A stretch of 64,000 nt of DNA. It comes from Solirubrobacter phytolaccae (lineage in GTDB: Bacteria; Actinomycetota; Thermoleophilia; Solirubrobacterales; Solirubrobacteraceae). Below are positions 25,542 to 33,998 of the stretch, piece by piece. Positions within the stretch are counted from its first letter, which is position 1, and every line of letters begins with the position of its first letter. The position numbers were made by a program, and so were the translations under genes. The stretch covers positions 1 through 64,000 of the forward strand of contig NZ_JAPDDP010000030.1 in the NCBI RefSeq assembly GCF_027587195.1, given 5' to 3'. The notes beneath the pieces were generated by a model. It saw only the letters and a list, made by a program, of their open reading frames with translations, was not told where the DNA came from and did not search any database.

Positions 25542-25560
25542 TGGACTCCGGGTGAGTCCA
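25542..25560 (-). other. Inverted repeat between araC-type gene and DUF2188 gene
   Basis: TGGACTC (25542-25548) and GAGTCCA (25554-25560) form a perfect 7-bp stem with a 5-base loop. It lies between the stop of the AraC-type regulator (25566) and the start of the DUF2188 gene. It may be a terminator for the former or an operator for the latter. Confidence 0.4.
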
Positions 25561-25565
25561 CTGTG

Positions 25566-26426
25566 TCAGGCGTTCGAGGGATGACGGTGAAGATCGCGAT
25601 ACGACCGAGGCGCCACACCGTAGCGCCGTTTGAACGCGCGAGAAAAATAAAGTTGGTCCTCGAATCCGGTGCGATAGGAAACCTCGCCGACCGCTAGATC
25701 CGTGAACCGCAGCAATCGTGCCGCTTCCAGCATCACGCGTCCAGTTATGAGCTGTTTCGTCGTCTGCCCGGTGACGGTCGCGAGGGTACGTGAGAGCGCC
25801 GCGGCGGGCACGGCGAGCTCGTCCGCGTACCAGGCCGCGTCGTGGTGCGCCGCGAACGACCGCTCCAGCAGCGCGACGAAGCGGCGGTAGAGCGCGACGT
25901 CCGCGTCGTCGCCGCGCTCGGCGTGAGCGCCCTCGTACCAGCGCTCGATCCACAGCAGCAGCGCCGAGAGGAAGTGGCGCACCAGCTCGGCGCTGCGGAC
26001 GTCGGCGGGCCGCGCGGCCTCCGCGCCGAGGATCGCGATCGTCGCCTCCAGCCCCGCCACGGACGACGGTGGCACCTCGACGGTCAGCGCTCCACGCCCG
26101 CCGACGAGCCACGCCGGCGCGTCCAGCACCAGCTCGCTCTCGAACCGCACGACCGCGCCCGAGAAGACCGCGCGCTCGAGCACGTGCACGCGCCCCTGGC
26201 CGATCACGGTGAGCGTCCCGGGCCGGATCGGGAACGCCTCGCCGTCGACCGCGTGGGTGCCCTCACCCCGGCGCGTCCACAGCAGCTCGTGGTAGCCGTG
26301 CCGGTGCGGAGCCCGCGCGCCCCGCTCGGCCGCCGCGCCCGCCGCGAAGTCCTCGAGCTGGACGACCTGCAGCGCGCCCGACAGGTGGTCGACGGGAAAG
26401 TCCATGTGTCCGCGAGGGGTTGCCAT
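25566..26426 (-). CDS. AraC-family transcriptional regulator
   Basis: A 286-residue regulator. The N-terminal cupin-like sensor domain (about 25-130) has HRHGYHELLWTRRGEGTH. The C-terminal pair of helix-turn-helix motifs includes WYADELAVPAAALSRTL and FEDQLYFSRAFKRRYGVAPRSYR, the standard AraC ending. It is divergent from the VOC-protein gene, so that gene is the likely target. The ATG at 26426 is used; an ATG at 26405 is an alternative. The ligand is unknown. Confidence 0.9.
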   Translation of the reverse strand: MATPRGHMDFPVDHLSGALQVVQLEDFAAGAAAERGARAPHRHGYHELLWTRRGEGTHAVDGEAFPIRPGTLTVIGQGRVHVLERAVFSGAVVRFESELVLDAPAWLVGGRGALTVEVPPSSVAGLEATIAILGAEAARPADVRSAELVRHFLSALLLWIERWYEGAHAERGDDADVALYRRFVALLERSFAAHHDAAWYADELAVPAAALSRTLATVTGQTTKQLITGRVMLEAARLLRFTDLAVGEVSYRTGFEDQLYFSRAFKRRYGVAPRSYRDLHRHPSNA

Positions 26427-26460
26427 GTGAAAGTGACCCGCGCGACGCGATCCTAGTGGC

Positions 26461-27312
26461 ATGACCGCGACTTCCCAGACCCCGACGCTCCCCGCCACGC
26501 TCACGCTCGGCGCGGTCCACCTGACGGTGTCCGACCTCGACCGCTCCGTCGCCTGGTACCAGCGCTCGCTCGGCTTCCGCGTGCACACGCACGAGCCCAC
26601 CCATGCCACTCTCGGCGACGGCACGACCGTCACGCTCGAGCTGTTCGAGGATCCGGCCGCGAAGCCCGCCGGGCGCCACGCCGGCCTCTACCACTACGCG
26701 CTGCTGTACCCGACGCGCGAGGAGCTCGCCCGCGTCGCCGTGCGCCTGAGCATCACCGAGACCCCGATCGAGGGCGCTTCAGATCACCGCACGCACGAGG
26801 CGATCTACCTCCCCGACCCGGACGGCAACGGCATCGAGCTCGCCGCCGACCGCGCGAAGACCGAGTGGCCGACGGACCTCGGCTACAGCCGCGGCCCCGC
26901 GCCGCTGGACTTCCAGGCGCTCCTGGGCACGATCGCCGGCGAGACGCCCGAGGCGCACGTCCGCGAAGGCCTGAAGATGGGCCACCTGCACCTGCACGTC
27001 GGCGATGTCGACCAGGGCCTCGCCTTCTACCGCGACGTGCTCGGCTTCGAGGAGCAGGCGAACCTCGGCACGGCCGCGTTCGTGAGCGCGGGCGGCTACC
27101 ACCATCACCTCGGCTTCAACGTCTGGCGCGGCCGCGGCGTCGGGCCCGCGCCCGAGCACACCGTCGGCCTGCGTCACTGGACGGTCGAGCTGGCCACGCC
27201 GGAGGACGTCGCGGACGTGCGCGCCCGCGTCGAGACCGCCGAGGAGATCGACGGCGGCTTCCTCACCCGCGACCCGTGGGGCACCGCGGTCGCGTTCACA
27301 GCGCGTTCGTAG
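26461..27312 (+). CDS. Two-domain VOC (glyoxalase/extradiol dioxygenase-like) protein
   Basis: A 283-residue protein with two vicinal-oxygen-chelate modules. The first begins AVHLTVSDLDRSVAWYQRSL near residue 19, with DPDGNGIELA near residue 120. The second begins MGHLHLHVGDVDQGLAFYRD near residue 178, with YHHHLGFNVW near residue 215. It resembles CatE-type catechol 2,3-dioxygenases/glyoxalases. The His residues at the module starts are plausible metal ligands. It is divergent from an AraC regulator, which probably controls it. The last 17 bases overlap the convergent zinc peptidase gene. The substrate is not predictable. Confidence 0.85.
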   Translation: MTATSQTPTLPATLTLGAVHLTVSDLDRSVAWYQRSLGFRVHTHEPTHATLGDGTTVTLELFEDPAAKPAGRHAGLYHYALLYPTREELARVAVRLSITETPIEGASDHRTHEAIYLPDPDGNGIELAADRAKTEWPTDLGYSRGPAPLDFQALLGTIAGETPEAHVREGLKMGHLHLHVGDVDQGLAFYRDVLGFEEQANLGTAAFVSAGGYHHHLGFNVWRGRGVGPAPEHTVGLRHWTVELATPEDVADVRARVETAEEIDGGFLTRDPWGTAVAFTARS

Positions 27313-28147
27313 CGAACGTGTCGCAGCGGCGCGCGTCGCCGCCGCGGAAGCCGGTGTTGAACCACTTCTGGCGCGAGGCGGCCGAGCCGTGGGTCCAGCT
27401 CTCACGGTCCACGCGCCCGGTCGCGCGCTCCTGGATGCGGTCGTCGCCGACGGCGGCCGCCGCGTCCAGCCCGTCGGCGATGTCCTGGTCCGTCAGCTCC
27501 TCGATGAACTCGGTCTCGACGGCGTTCGCCGCCCACACGCCGGCGTAGCAGTCGGCCTGCAGCTCCAGCCGGACCGAGCCGGAGGTCTCGCCCTCGCGAT
27601 CACCGCCGACCTTCGCGTCCGTGCCGAGAAGGTGCTGGACGTGATGGCCGTACTCGTGCGCGATCACGTACGCCTCGGCGAACGGCCCACCCTGCGCGCC
27701 GAACCGCGAGCGCAGGTCGTCGTAGAAGTTCAGGTCGATGTAGATCTGCTGGTCGGCGGGGCAGTAGAACGGGCCGACCGCCGATGTCGCGCCGCCGCAA
27801 CCCGTCTGCGTCTGCCCGCTGAAGAAGTTCGTGGGCGCCTCGCGGTAGCCCTCGACGGTGTCGCCCCAGTAGGCCTGCACGGAGTTGACGACGCCGACGA
27901 TCCGGCAGTCCTCGTTCTGGTTGGCGTCCGCGCCGGTGCGGCAGCTCGACGAGAGCTGCTGGTTGTCCTCCAGCGACACCGAGTCCGTTCCGCCGCCGAC
28001 CGGCACGTCGACGCCGAGCAGCGCGAGCACGACGACCACCACGATCGTCCCCACACCGCCACCGACGGCGACGCCACGGCCGCCGCCACCACCGCGCCGG
28101 TCACGGACCTGGCCGGTGTCGAGCTTGGATCCTGGACGAAAGCGCAT
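27296..28147 (-). CDS. Neutral zinc metallopeptidase (YpfJ family)
   Basis: A 283-residue membrane-anchored protein. A Gly-rich cytoplasmic segment is followed by one helix (about 30-47) and an external domain with the zinc motif AHEYGHHVQHLLG near residue 160. The downstream Glu-containing stretch RLELQADCYAGVWA fits the family's third ligand region. Several Cys pairs suggest disulfides, for example in CRTGADANQNEDC. The physiological substrate of YpfJ proteins is unknown. The ATG at 28147 gives the conserved MRFRPG start; upstream codons lie in the divergent promoter. Confidence 0.88.
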   Translation of the reverse strand: MRFRPGSKLDTGQVRDRRGGGGGRGVAVGGGVGTIVVVVVLALLGVDVPVGGGTDSVSLEDNQQLSSSCRTGADANQNEDCRIVGVVNSVQAYWGDTVEGYREAPTNFFSGQTQTGCGGATSAVGPFYCPADQQIYIDLNFYDDLRSRFGAQGGPFAEAYVIAHEYGHHVQHLLGTDAKVGGDREGETSGSVRLELQADCYAGVWAANAVETEFIEELTDQDIADGLDAAAAVGDDRIQERATGRVDRESWTHGSAASRQKWFNTGFRGGDARRCDTFATNAL

Positions 28148-28217
28148 GCGAACCGCGTCCTTCCCGGCCGCGAGGCGAACCACGCATCGGGTCTGGATGA
28201 CCGCGCGCCGAGCGGGG

Positions 28218-28223
28218 TAGGGC
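28218..28223 (+). promoter_or_regulatory. Putative -10 element for the CDGSH gene at 28230
   Basis: TAGGGC lies 6 bases before the GTG, a weak match to the recurrent leaderless pattern. No Shine-Dalgarno is visible. Confidence 0.3.
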
Positions 28224-28229
28224 CGGCAT

Positions 28230-28448
28230 GTGACCGAACCTTCCATCACCGTCTATCGCGACGGCCCGTTGCTGCTCCGCGGGGACGTCCAGATCGTCGA
28301 TCAGGACGGCAACGTGATCGAGCCCGGCCGTGAGAAGACCGTCGCGCTGTGTCGCTGCGGCAAGTCCCGGATGCGGCCGTTCTGCGACGGCACGCACAAC
28401 GTCATCCGGTTTCGAGCGCCCGGCGCGCAGGAGCGCGGACGGGAGTGA
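28230..28448 (+). CDS. CDGSH iron-sulfur domain protein
   Basis: A 72-residue protein with the signature CRCGKSRMRPFCDGTH: Cys41, Cys43, Cys52 and His56 bind a [2Fe-2S] cluster. The N-terminal ~35 residues form a beta-rich cap. It is soluble, unlike the mitochondrial forms. It probably acts in electron or cluster transfer. Its 3' end overlaps the carboxylate-amine ligase gene on the other strand by 47 bases, and a diiron oxygenase-like gene follows, so all three may serve one process. Confidence 0.92.
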   Translation: MTEPSITVYRDGPLLLRGDVQIVDQDGNVIEPGREKTVALCRCGKSRMRPFCDGTHNVIRFRAPGAQERGRE

Positions 28449-29481
28449 GGAAGCGGTCGGCGAGATACGCCGCCGCGCCTTCCACGCCCACCGCGCGCTG
28501 TCGCAGCGCCCCGTTGCGGATGACCATGCGCGGGACCTGCGCGAGCTCGTCCGCGCAGCCGATCCGCTCGGCGACGGGCATGAGCGTCTCGACCCGCTCG
28601 AGCAGGACGTAGCGCACCGGGCGTTCCTCGCCGCTGTCGTAGTCCTTGAACGTCGCCTCGACGCCGTCGCGCAGCGCCGCCCAGCGGTTCTCGCCAATCT
28701 TCCACGACGGCACCACCGGCCGCTCCTCCTGCTCGGCCAGCCAGGCGACGAGCGCGTGCGCGTAGGCGGTCACCGCCGCGGTCTCCTCGAGCGTCGTCTG
28801 CGCGTCGCAGACGCGGATCTCGAGCGTGCCGAACGTCAAGTGCGGCCGCAGTTCCCACCACCAGGAGCCGGGCTCGGGCACGGCCCAGGCCAGCGCGTCC
28901 GCGTAGGCGTCCCAGGACTCGAAGGCGGGCGGGACGTTCTGGCGCGGGAGCAGCCCGTTGATGAGCGGGCGCACGGACGCGAAACCGGTGTCGCGCCCGG
29001 CGTGGAACGGCGCGTTGGCCGCGAGCGCCGCCAGCTCGGGCAGGTAGCCGCGCAGCGCGTTGTAGACCGCGAGCGAGCGCTCCGCGGTGCCGACGGCGAC
29101 GTGCACCTGCAGCGCGCACACGAGCTGCGCGCGGGCGACGTCGCCGTAGCGCGCGAGGATGTGCTCGTAGCGCTCGTCCGTGTTGAGCTCGCCGAGCGGG
29201 GCGGCGAAGGGATGGACGCCCGCGACGCCGAGCCGCGCGATCCCGTCCGCGGCGTCCGCGGCCGCCTGGCGCGCGTCGGCGAGCGCGCTGATCGCCGCCC
29301 CCACGGTGGCCGTGGGCGGCGTGTTGAGCTCGAGCTGCGAAGCGGGCAGCTCCAGCTTGGCGTCGGGGATCCGTTGGGCCACCGGCGCCAGGTCGAGCGT
29401 CGCCGGATCCAGGAGCATGACCTCCTCCTCGAGCCCGACGGTCAGCGGCTCGTCCGTCTCGAACGCGTCGCGGAGCGTCAC
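28402..29481 (-). CDS. Carboxylate-amine ligase, GCS2/YbdK family (copy 1)
   Basis: A 359-residue ATP-grasp-like ligase related to plant-type glutamate-cysteine ligase. Landmarks are TVGLEEEVMLLDP near residue 13, LQVHVAVG near residue 125, WWWELRPHLTFGTLEIRVCDAQ near residue 210 and ENRWAALRDG near residue 264. YbdK-type members have weak glutamate-cysteine ligase activity; the true substrates are mostly unknown. The GTG at 29481 overlaps the stop of the diiron-protein gene (GTGA), so the two are translationally coupled. A paralogue is at 43043-44176. Confidence 0.85.
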   Translation of the reverse strand: MTLRDAFETDEPLTVGLEEEVMLLDPATLDLAPVAQRIPDAKLELPASQLELNTPPTATVGAAISALADARQAAADAADGIARLGVAGVHPFAAPLGELNTDERYEHILARYGDVARAQLVCALQVHVAVGTAERSLAVYNALRGYLPELAALAANAPFHAGRDTGFASVRPLINGLLPRQNVPPAFESWDAYADALAWAVPEPGSWWWELRPHLTFGTLEIRVCDAQTTLEETAAVTAYAHALVAWLAEQEERPVVPSWKIGENRWAALRDGVEATFKDYDSGEERPVRYVLLERVETLMPVAERIGCADELAQVPRMVIRNGALRQRAVGVEGAAAYLADRFLTPVRAPARRALETG

Positions 29482-30473
29482 GGAAGCGCCAGCACGCTTC
29501 CGTCGTGCAGTGACGATTCGCCGGCCTGGAACCGCTCCATCACGTGCCGTGCCCAGCGCCCGTCGATCGCCGTGAGCGCGCGGGCGCCCCACAGCACGTC
29601 GGCGCCCAGCTGTCGGTCCTGCAAGGCGAGCCCGCCCGCGAGGTCGACGGCGGCGATGCTCTCGTGCACGGCGTCGGCGACCACGTGCACGTCGAAGAAC
29701 ACGACGGCGTCCTCGCGCTCCCAGCCGAGCCGGCGCAGGCCGCTGCCGTAGCGGCGGTTGGGCACCGAGGAGGTCATCTCGAACAGCGCGAGGTGGCCGA
29801 CGATCGCGCCGCGGCGGGATCGATGCAGGCCCATCCACGACATCAGGTTCACGGTGGCGAGCGTCACGCCGGGGATCCGATCCAGGTAGGCGCCGTACGT
29901 CGAGTCGAGCCCGACGGCGTCCATCGTACGCGCGAACAGCTGCGCGTGAACCTGCTCGGGGCGGCCCTCGCCGTACTCGTCGGCCTGGATCTCGACCAGC
30001 GCGGCCTTCGGCGCGCCGTGCAGGCGCGGGATCGCCCAGGAGTGCGGATCGGCTTCCTTGAGCTGGTAGGCGGAGCGGTGGATCAGGAACTCGAGCACCT
30101 GCTCGCGCGTGGCGTCGCGCTCGATGAACGTGGAGACCGACGGCGCGTCGTCGGCCTGCATCAGCTCGCGCAGCTCGACGTCGATCTGCGCGGGGTCGGG
30201 CGGCTCGCCGGGCGTGCCCGCCAGCGCGCGCACGTCGGCCTCGAAGGCGGCTTCCAGGACGGCGCGGAACGCCAGCAGCCCCGGATTCCACTCCCAGGCG
30301 TCGTCGACGCCGTCGAACCCGCGGTAGTGCAGCTCGTAGCAGCAGTACAGGGCGAGCTGCAGGTCCTCGAAATCGATCGGGTCCGTGGGGAGCTCGATCG
30401 CGTCTGGTGGGTGCCGGAGGGCCGTCAGCAGCACCTCGCTCACGGGCCCGCGCGGCTGGGGAAGGGTGGCCAT
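29478..30473 (-). CDS. Haem-oxygenase-like diiron protein (iron-containing redox enzyme family)
   Basis: A 331-residue all-helical protein. It has the spaced Glu/His pattern of haem-oxygenase-like diiron enzymes: YELHYRGF near residue 46, FLIHRSAYQLKEADPHSWA near residue 129, EIQADEYGEGRPEQVH near residue 162 and VVFFDVHVVADAVHE near residue 260. Related enzymes oxidise amino-acid-derived substrates with O2. The specific reaction here is unknown. It is coupled by GTGA to the carboxylate-amine ligase, which could make or modify its substrate. The ATG at 30473 is followed directly by the divergent SIMPL gene region. Confidence 0.82.
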   Translation of the reverse strand: MATLPQPRGPVSEVLLTALRHPPDAIELPTDPIDFEDLQLALYCCYELHYRGFDGVDDAWEWNPGLLAFRAVLEAAFEADVRALAGTPGEPPDPAQIDVELRELMQADDAPSVSTFIERDATREQVLEFLIHRSAYQLKEADPHSWAIPRLHGAPKAALVEIQADEYGEGRPEQVHAQLFARTMDAVGLDSTYGAYLDRIPGVTLATVNLMSWMGLHRSRRGAIVGHLALFEMTSSVPNRRYGSGLRRLGWEREDAVVFFDVHVVADAVHESIAAVDLAGGLALQDRQLGADVLWGARALTAIDGRWARHVMERFQAGESSLHDGSVLALP

Positions 30474-30563
30474 GCGGAGGCCCTACCCATCCCGCCGAGG
30501 TTTCCCCACGCCGCCGATCGGTCACAAAACCGCTTCCCCGCGACACCAATGATCAGGTATCGA

Positions 30564-30579
30564 TCACTGAGGAGGAAGC
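30564..30579 (+). promoter_or_regulatory. Ribosome binding site and promoter end of the SIMPL gene
   Basis: GAGGAGGAAG just before the ATG at 30580 is a strong Shine-Dalgarno. Upstream, TGATC-N7-GATCA forms a short inverted repeat enclosing TATCGAT, which could be a -10 or an operator. Confidence 0.5.
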
Positions 30580-31053
30580 ATGCCCAAGTCCATGACGCTG
30601 GTCGCGGTGGTAGGTCTGTTGCTGCTCGCGGCGCCGGCCGCGCAGGCCCAGGCGCCGGCCACGTTGAGCGCGACGGGGCTCGCGCAGGAGCCGGTGACGC
30701 CGGAGGACAACAAGAGCGAGACGTCGATCCGCGAGGCGCTGGAGGCCGCGCGGGCGAAGGCGCTGCCGCGGGCGATCACGGACGCCAAGCGGCGGGCGCA
30801 GGAGCTCGCGACGGCCGGGAGCGTGACGCTCGGGACGCTGGTCGGGATCACCGACGGCGGCCAGGCCAGCGCGTTCGGTCCCTACGTCTACGGGTCCTTC
30901 GGACCGAACAAGTACTGCGGGAACGTGGCGAACTACAAGACCGTCACCCGCAACGGCCGGCGCCAGCGCGTGCGCGTGAAGGGCACGCACCGGGTGTGCC
31001 GCTACCCGCGGCAGGTCTACGCGAGCGCGACGGTGACGTTCACGATCAGCTAG
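30580..31053 (+). CDS. Secreted SIMPL (DUF541)-like protein
   Basis: A 157-residue protein with a clear signal peptide (MPKSMTLVAVVGLLLLAAPAAQAQA). The mature part opens with ATLSATGLAQEPV, and EALEAARAKALPRAITDAK followed by GSVTLGTLVGITDGG is typical of SIMPL domains. Two Cys residues near the C-terminus could form a disulfide. It is roughly half to two-thirds of the usual SIMPL length. The family is periplasmic or exported, of unclear function. It is divergent from the diiron-protein gene, which has no obvious link to it. Confidence 0.7.
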   Translation: MPKSMTLVAVVGLLLLAAPAAQAQAPATLSATGLAQEPVTPEDNKSETSIREALEAARAKALPRAITDAKRRAQELATAGSVTLGTLVGITDGGQASAFGPYVYGSFGPNKYCGNVANYKTVTRNGRRQRVRVKGTHRVCRYPRQVYASATVTFTIS

Positions 31054-31080
31054 AAGGTCGCTTGCCCCAGCGCACGCCGC

Positions 31081-31479
31081 TCACGGCCGCACCGCGGCGA
31101 GCGGGCCGTCGAGGTACTCGGCGCTGCGGCGCAGGGCGACGGCGGTCTCGTCGAACGCGCCGGTCTCCTGCACGGCGGACGCGGCGCTGACCATGGTCTG
31201 CTGGAGGCCGGCGATCGCGATCGCGGCGTCGGCCCGCTGGTCGCGGTCGAGGTCGGCCGTGTCGAGCTCCTCGACCAGCCACGCGACCTCGCCCGTCGCC
31301 GCGTCGGCGCCCTTGGCGAGCTCGGCGAGGCTGGCCTCGGCGCGCTGCGGATCGCCGTACGCGTCGTGGCGGCCGGCCTCCATGGCGGACTGGACGGCGA
31401 AGGCGGTCGTGAGCTCGGTCAGGGAGACGATCGCGTCAAGGACCTCGCTGGGGATTCGGATGGTGGACTTGAACGGCAT
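31081..31479 (-). CDS. Small helical protein of unknown function
   Basis: A 132-residue acidic, Ala-rich protein predicted to be almost entirely helical, with no signal or membrane helix. The start MPFKSTIRIPSEVLDAIV looks like a ribbon-helix or coiled-coil beginning. I do not recognise a family. The ATG at 31479 is preferred; a TTG at 31506 is possible. The upstream 31500s contain a GGTTC-N5-GAACC inverted repeat (31519-31533), a possible operator. Confidence 0.6.
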   Translation of the reverse strand: MPFKSTIRIPSEVLDAIVSLTELTTAFAVQSAMEAGRHDAYGDPQRAEASLAELAKGADAATGEVAWLVEELDTADLDRDQRADAAIAIAGLQQTMVSAASAVQETGAFDETAVALRRSAEYLDGPLAAVRP

Positions 31480-31548
31480 GTCCCTGGTATCGGACCGCAC
31501 CGTCAAGTTGGGGTGGGCGGTTCCTCAAGAACCAGTCAAGCTACGGCT

Positions 31549-32352
31549 GTGCACGAGGGTGGAAAGCGGGTCTCGTGGGTCGAGCTCTACCTCGACCTCG
31601 TGGGGGTGACCACGGCGACGACGACCGGCCGGAGCACCTGCTGTTCCTCGCCGGATCGATCCCGATCGGCGTTGCCGCGGTGGCGATCGAGCCCGCCGCG
31701 CACGGCGACCCCGCGGTGTTCGCGGGTGCGCTCGCCGCGGTGCGCGTGCTCCTGGCGCTGGCGCACGGCGGCGCCCGTCGCGAGCACCGGCTCGCGGCCT
31801 TCGCGCCCAAGGATCCACGCGAGGCGCTGGACCCGCACCACTTCGCCGAGCGCTTCGGCCTGTTCTGATCATCCTGCTCGGCGAGGTGCTGGTCGAGGCG
31901 GGGCAGGCGCCGGTCGAGGGCACGTCGGGCTGGGTCGCGCTCGCCGCCGCGATGGTGCTGGCCGGAGCGCTCTGGTGGCTGTACTTCGACTCGTCGGCGG
32001 CGATCAACCTGCGCGTGCTCGAGCTCGCCGGCGGGTCGCCGACGCTGGCGCGGGCGACGTTCGCCGTCGGGCACATGATCCCGGCCTTCGCGCTGATCGG
32101 GATCGCGGCGGGCGTCGGCCTGCTGCTCGAGGAGGAGCCGCCGGACTTCGCCTACTTCCTCGTGGCGACCGGCGCCGGGCTCTACATGCTCGGCACCCAC
32201 GCGTTCCTGCGCGCCCGCCGCGGGCCGTTCGCCGCGCGCATCCTGATCGTGATCGCCACGTTCAACCTCGGCCGCCTGCACGAGGTGTTCTCGCCGCACG
32301 AGTACGTCGTGTTCGTCGCGGCGTGGGTGACCGTGTGCGCGGCCCTATCGAC
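31549..32352 (+). pseudogene. Frameshifted LtrA-family gene
   Basis: Homology to LtrA runs through three reading frames. The N-terminal KRVSWVELYLDLVGV is in the frame of GTG 31549. The middle, LAGSIPIGVAAVAIEP to HFAERFGLF, is in a second frame ending with TGA near 31866. The rest, VLVEAGQAPVEG through HEVFSPHEYVVFVAAWVTV, is in a third frame. The intact paralogue at 23870 reads HFAERFGLVLIIALGES at the equivalent place, so a single base appears missing near 31866; another indel, or a larger loss, lies near 31600. It is probably inactive unless these are sequencing errors. Confidence 0.75.
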
Positions 32353-32879
32353 GCAGTTCGGCGCGGACGGCCATGTGGGCGCGGCCGAGAAGGTTGGTGC
32401 CGGCGAAGCGCCCCGTCGCGGGTGCGGATGCCCCAGATCGCGTCGGTGGGTGAGTCCTCGAGGATCAGCACGTCGCCGGTCGCGACGAGCCTGGCGGCGT
32501 AGTCGGGGTTGGCGGCGTACCAGTGGCGGAGGATCTCGACCATCACGCCGAGCTTGACCTCGTCCCAGTCGGGGCGCAGCTGGACCTTGCGTCCGCGCGC
32601 CTTCGCCGTCTTGGGCTCCTTGGCGGTGCGGATCGACTCGTGCTCGTCGTGGGTCACCGTCTTGTGCGCCATCAGCGCGTGCTCCTTCGACGGGTAGGTG
32701 GTCGTGCGGCCCGTGTGCGGGTCGGGCATCTTCACCGGGCCGCCCTCGAAGTTGCTCAGCCACGCCCACTCGGGCGCGCTGCGGCGGCCGTAGAAGACGA
32801 CGGCGTCCTCCGGCAGCGCGTCCAGCTCGACCGCGGGCGGCGCGTCGAACGGCTCGAAGCTCAGCTCGGGCGCCGGCAT
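32345..32879 (-). pseudogene. NADAR (YbiA-like) gene with a C-terminal frameshift
   Basis: The reading frame from ATG 32879 gives a NADAR-fold protein: VVFYGRRSAPEWAWLSNF near residue 27, YPSKEHALMAHKT near residue 62, and ILEDSPTDAIWGIRTRDG near residue 148. Family members cleave N-glycosidic bonds in riboflavin-pathway intermediates or ADP-ribose-like compounds. After DGA the family ending is found one frame over: FAGTNLLGRAHMAVRAELRR then TAG at 32345-32347. The junction GCGC at 32408-32411 has one base too many. As read, the protein runs on without its conserved C-terminus. It could be a real mutation or a base-call error. Confidence 0.75.
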
Positions 32880-33904
32880 CAGCCGAGCGTGCGGTCGCGC
32901 TGGTCGAGGCCGAGCTCGCCGTACGGGTAGTCGGGCGGCGCGGGGTCGCTCGCGGCGTCCAGCGCGGCCGTCTCCTCGGCGGTGAGGTGCACGTGGGCGG
33001 CCGCGAGGTTGGCCTCGAGCTGCTCGAGCGTGCGCGCGCCGAGGATCACGGAGGTGACCTGCGGGCGGTCGTGGACCCACGCGAGCGCAACCTGGGCCAT
33101 GCTGATCCCGCGGTCCTCCGCGATCCGCTCGACCGTCTCGATCACGTCCCACGTGCGCTGCGCGCCGCCGCGCCGATCGTAGGCCTCCATGCCGCGGCCC
33201 GGGTCCTCCCCCAGCCGCGTCGTGCCGGACGGCCGCGCGTCGCGCTTGTACTTGCCGGTCAGCCAGCCGCCGCCGAGCGGCGACCACGGCAGCAGGCCGA
33301 GCCCGTTCTCCACGCACGCGGGCACGATCTCCCACTCGATCTCGCGCACGAGCAGGCTGTACTGCGGCTGCAGCGTGACGGGACGGGCGAGGTGGCGGTG
33401 CTCGGCGAGGCCGGCGACCTTCTGCACCTGCCAGCCCGCGTAGTTGGAGAGCCCGAGGTAGTGCACCTTGCCCGCGCGGACCGCGTCGTCCAGGAACGCC
33501 CACGTCTCCTCGAGCGGCGTGAGCGGGTCCCACGCGTGCACCTGGTAGAGGTCGATCTGGTCGACCTGCAGGCGCTTCAGCGACGCGTCGAGCGCCTGGC
33601 TGAGGTGGCGGCGCGAGAGGCCGACGTCGTTCGGCGCGTCGCCCATCGGGAAGCGGCCCTTCGTGGCGAGCACGAGCCGGGCGCGGGTCTCGGCGCTCTG
33701 GCGGGCGAGCCAGCGACCGATGATCGCCTCGGACGCGCCGCGGGTGTACACGTCGGCGGTGTCGATCAGCGTGCCGCCGGCGGCGACGAACGCGTCGAGC
33801 TGCGCGTGCGATCCGGCCTCGTCGGTCTCGTTGCCGAACGTCATCGTGCCCAGCGCGAAGCTCGAGACCGCGCAGCCGCTGCGGCCCAGGGTGCGGTGCT
33901 CCAT
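32879..33904 (-). CDS. Aldo/keto reductase
   Basis: A 341-residue NADPH-dependent oxidoreductase. The tetrad residues sit in LIDTADVYTRGASE (Asp, Tyr), VLATKGRF (Lys) and DLYQVHAWDP (His). The C-terminal coenzyme region includes VILGARTLEQLEANL. It is closest in pattern to the general stress-type AKRs (YajO/Tas-like). The ATG at 33904 starts MEHRTLGRSG, the classic AKR opening; a longer upstream frame overlaps the divergent gene. The stop overlaps the NADAR start by one base (TGATG), so the two are probably co-transcribed. Confidence 0.9.
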   Translation of the reverse strand: MEHRTLGRSGCAVSSFALGTMTFGNETDEAGSHAQLDAFVAAGGTLIDTADVYTRGASEAIIGRWLARQSAETRARLVLATKGRFPMGDAPNDVGLSRRHLSQALDASLKRLQVDQIDLYQVHAWDPLTPLEETWAFLDDAVRAGKVHYLGLSNYAGWQVQKVAGLAEHRHLARPVTLQPQYSLLVREIEWEIVPACVENGLGLLPWSPLGGGWLTGKYKRDARPSGTTRLGEDPGRGMEAYDRRGGAQRTWDVIETVERIAEDRGISMAQVALAWVHDRPQVTSVILGARTLEQLEANLAAAHVHLTAEETAALDAASDPAPPDYPYGELGLDQRDRTLG

Positions 33905-33998
33905 GCCCGCGATCATCGCACCGACGTCCGCGTGCAGACGTCGCACCGCCGACGGTGCGGGTGGACGCGGCGCCGGCGGCGAGCGAGGCTGCGCGCTC

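Noticed and set aside
31500-31515. Partial match (ACCGTCAAGTT) to a block of the 36.6-kb palindrome
   Set aside because: Only 11 bases match, with no flanking similarity. It may be a related short motif but is not enough to call another copy.
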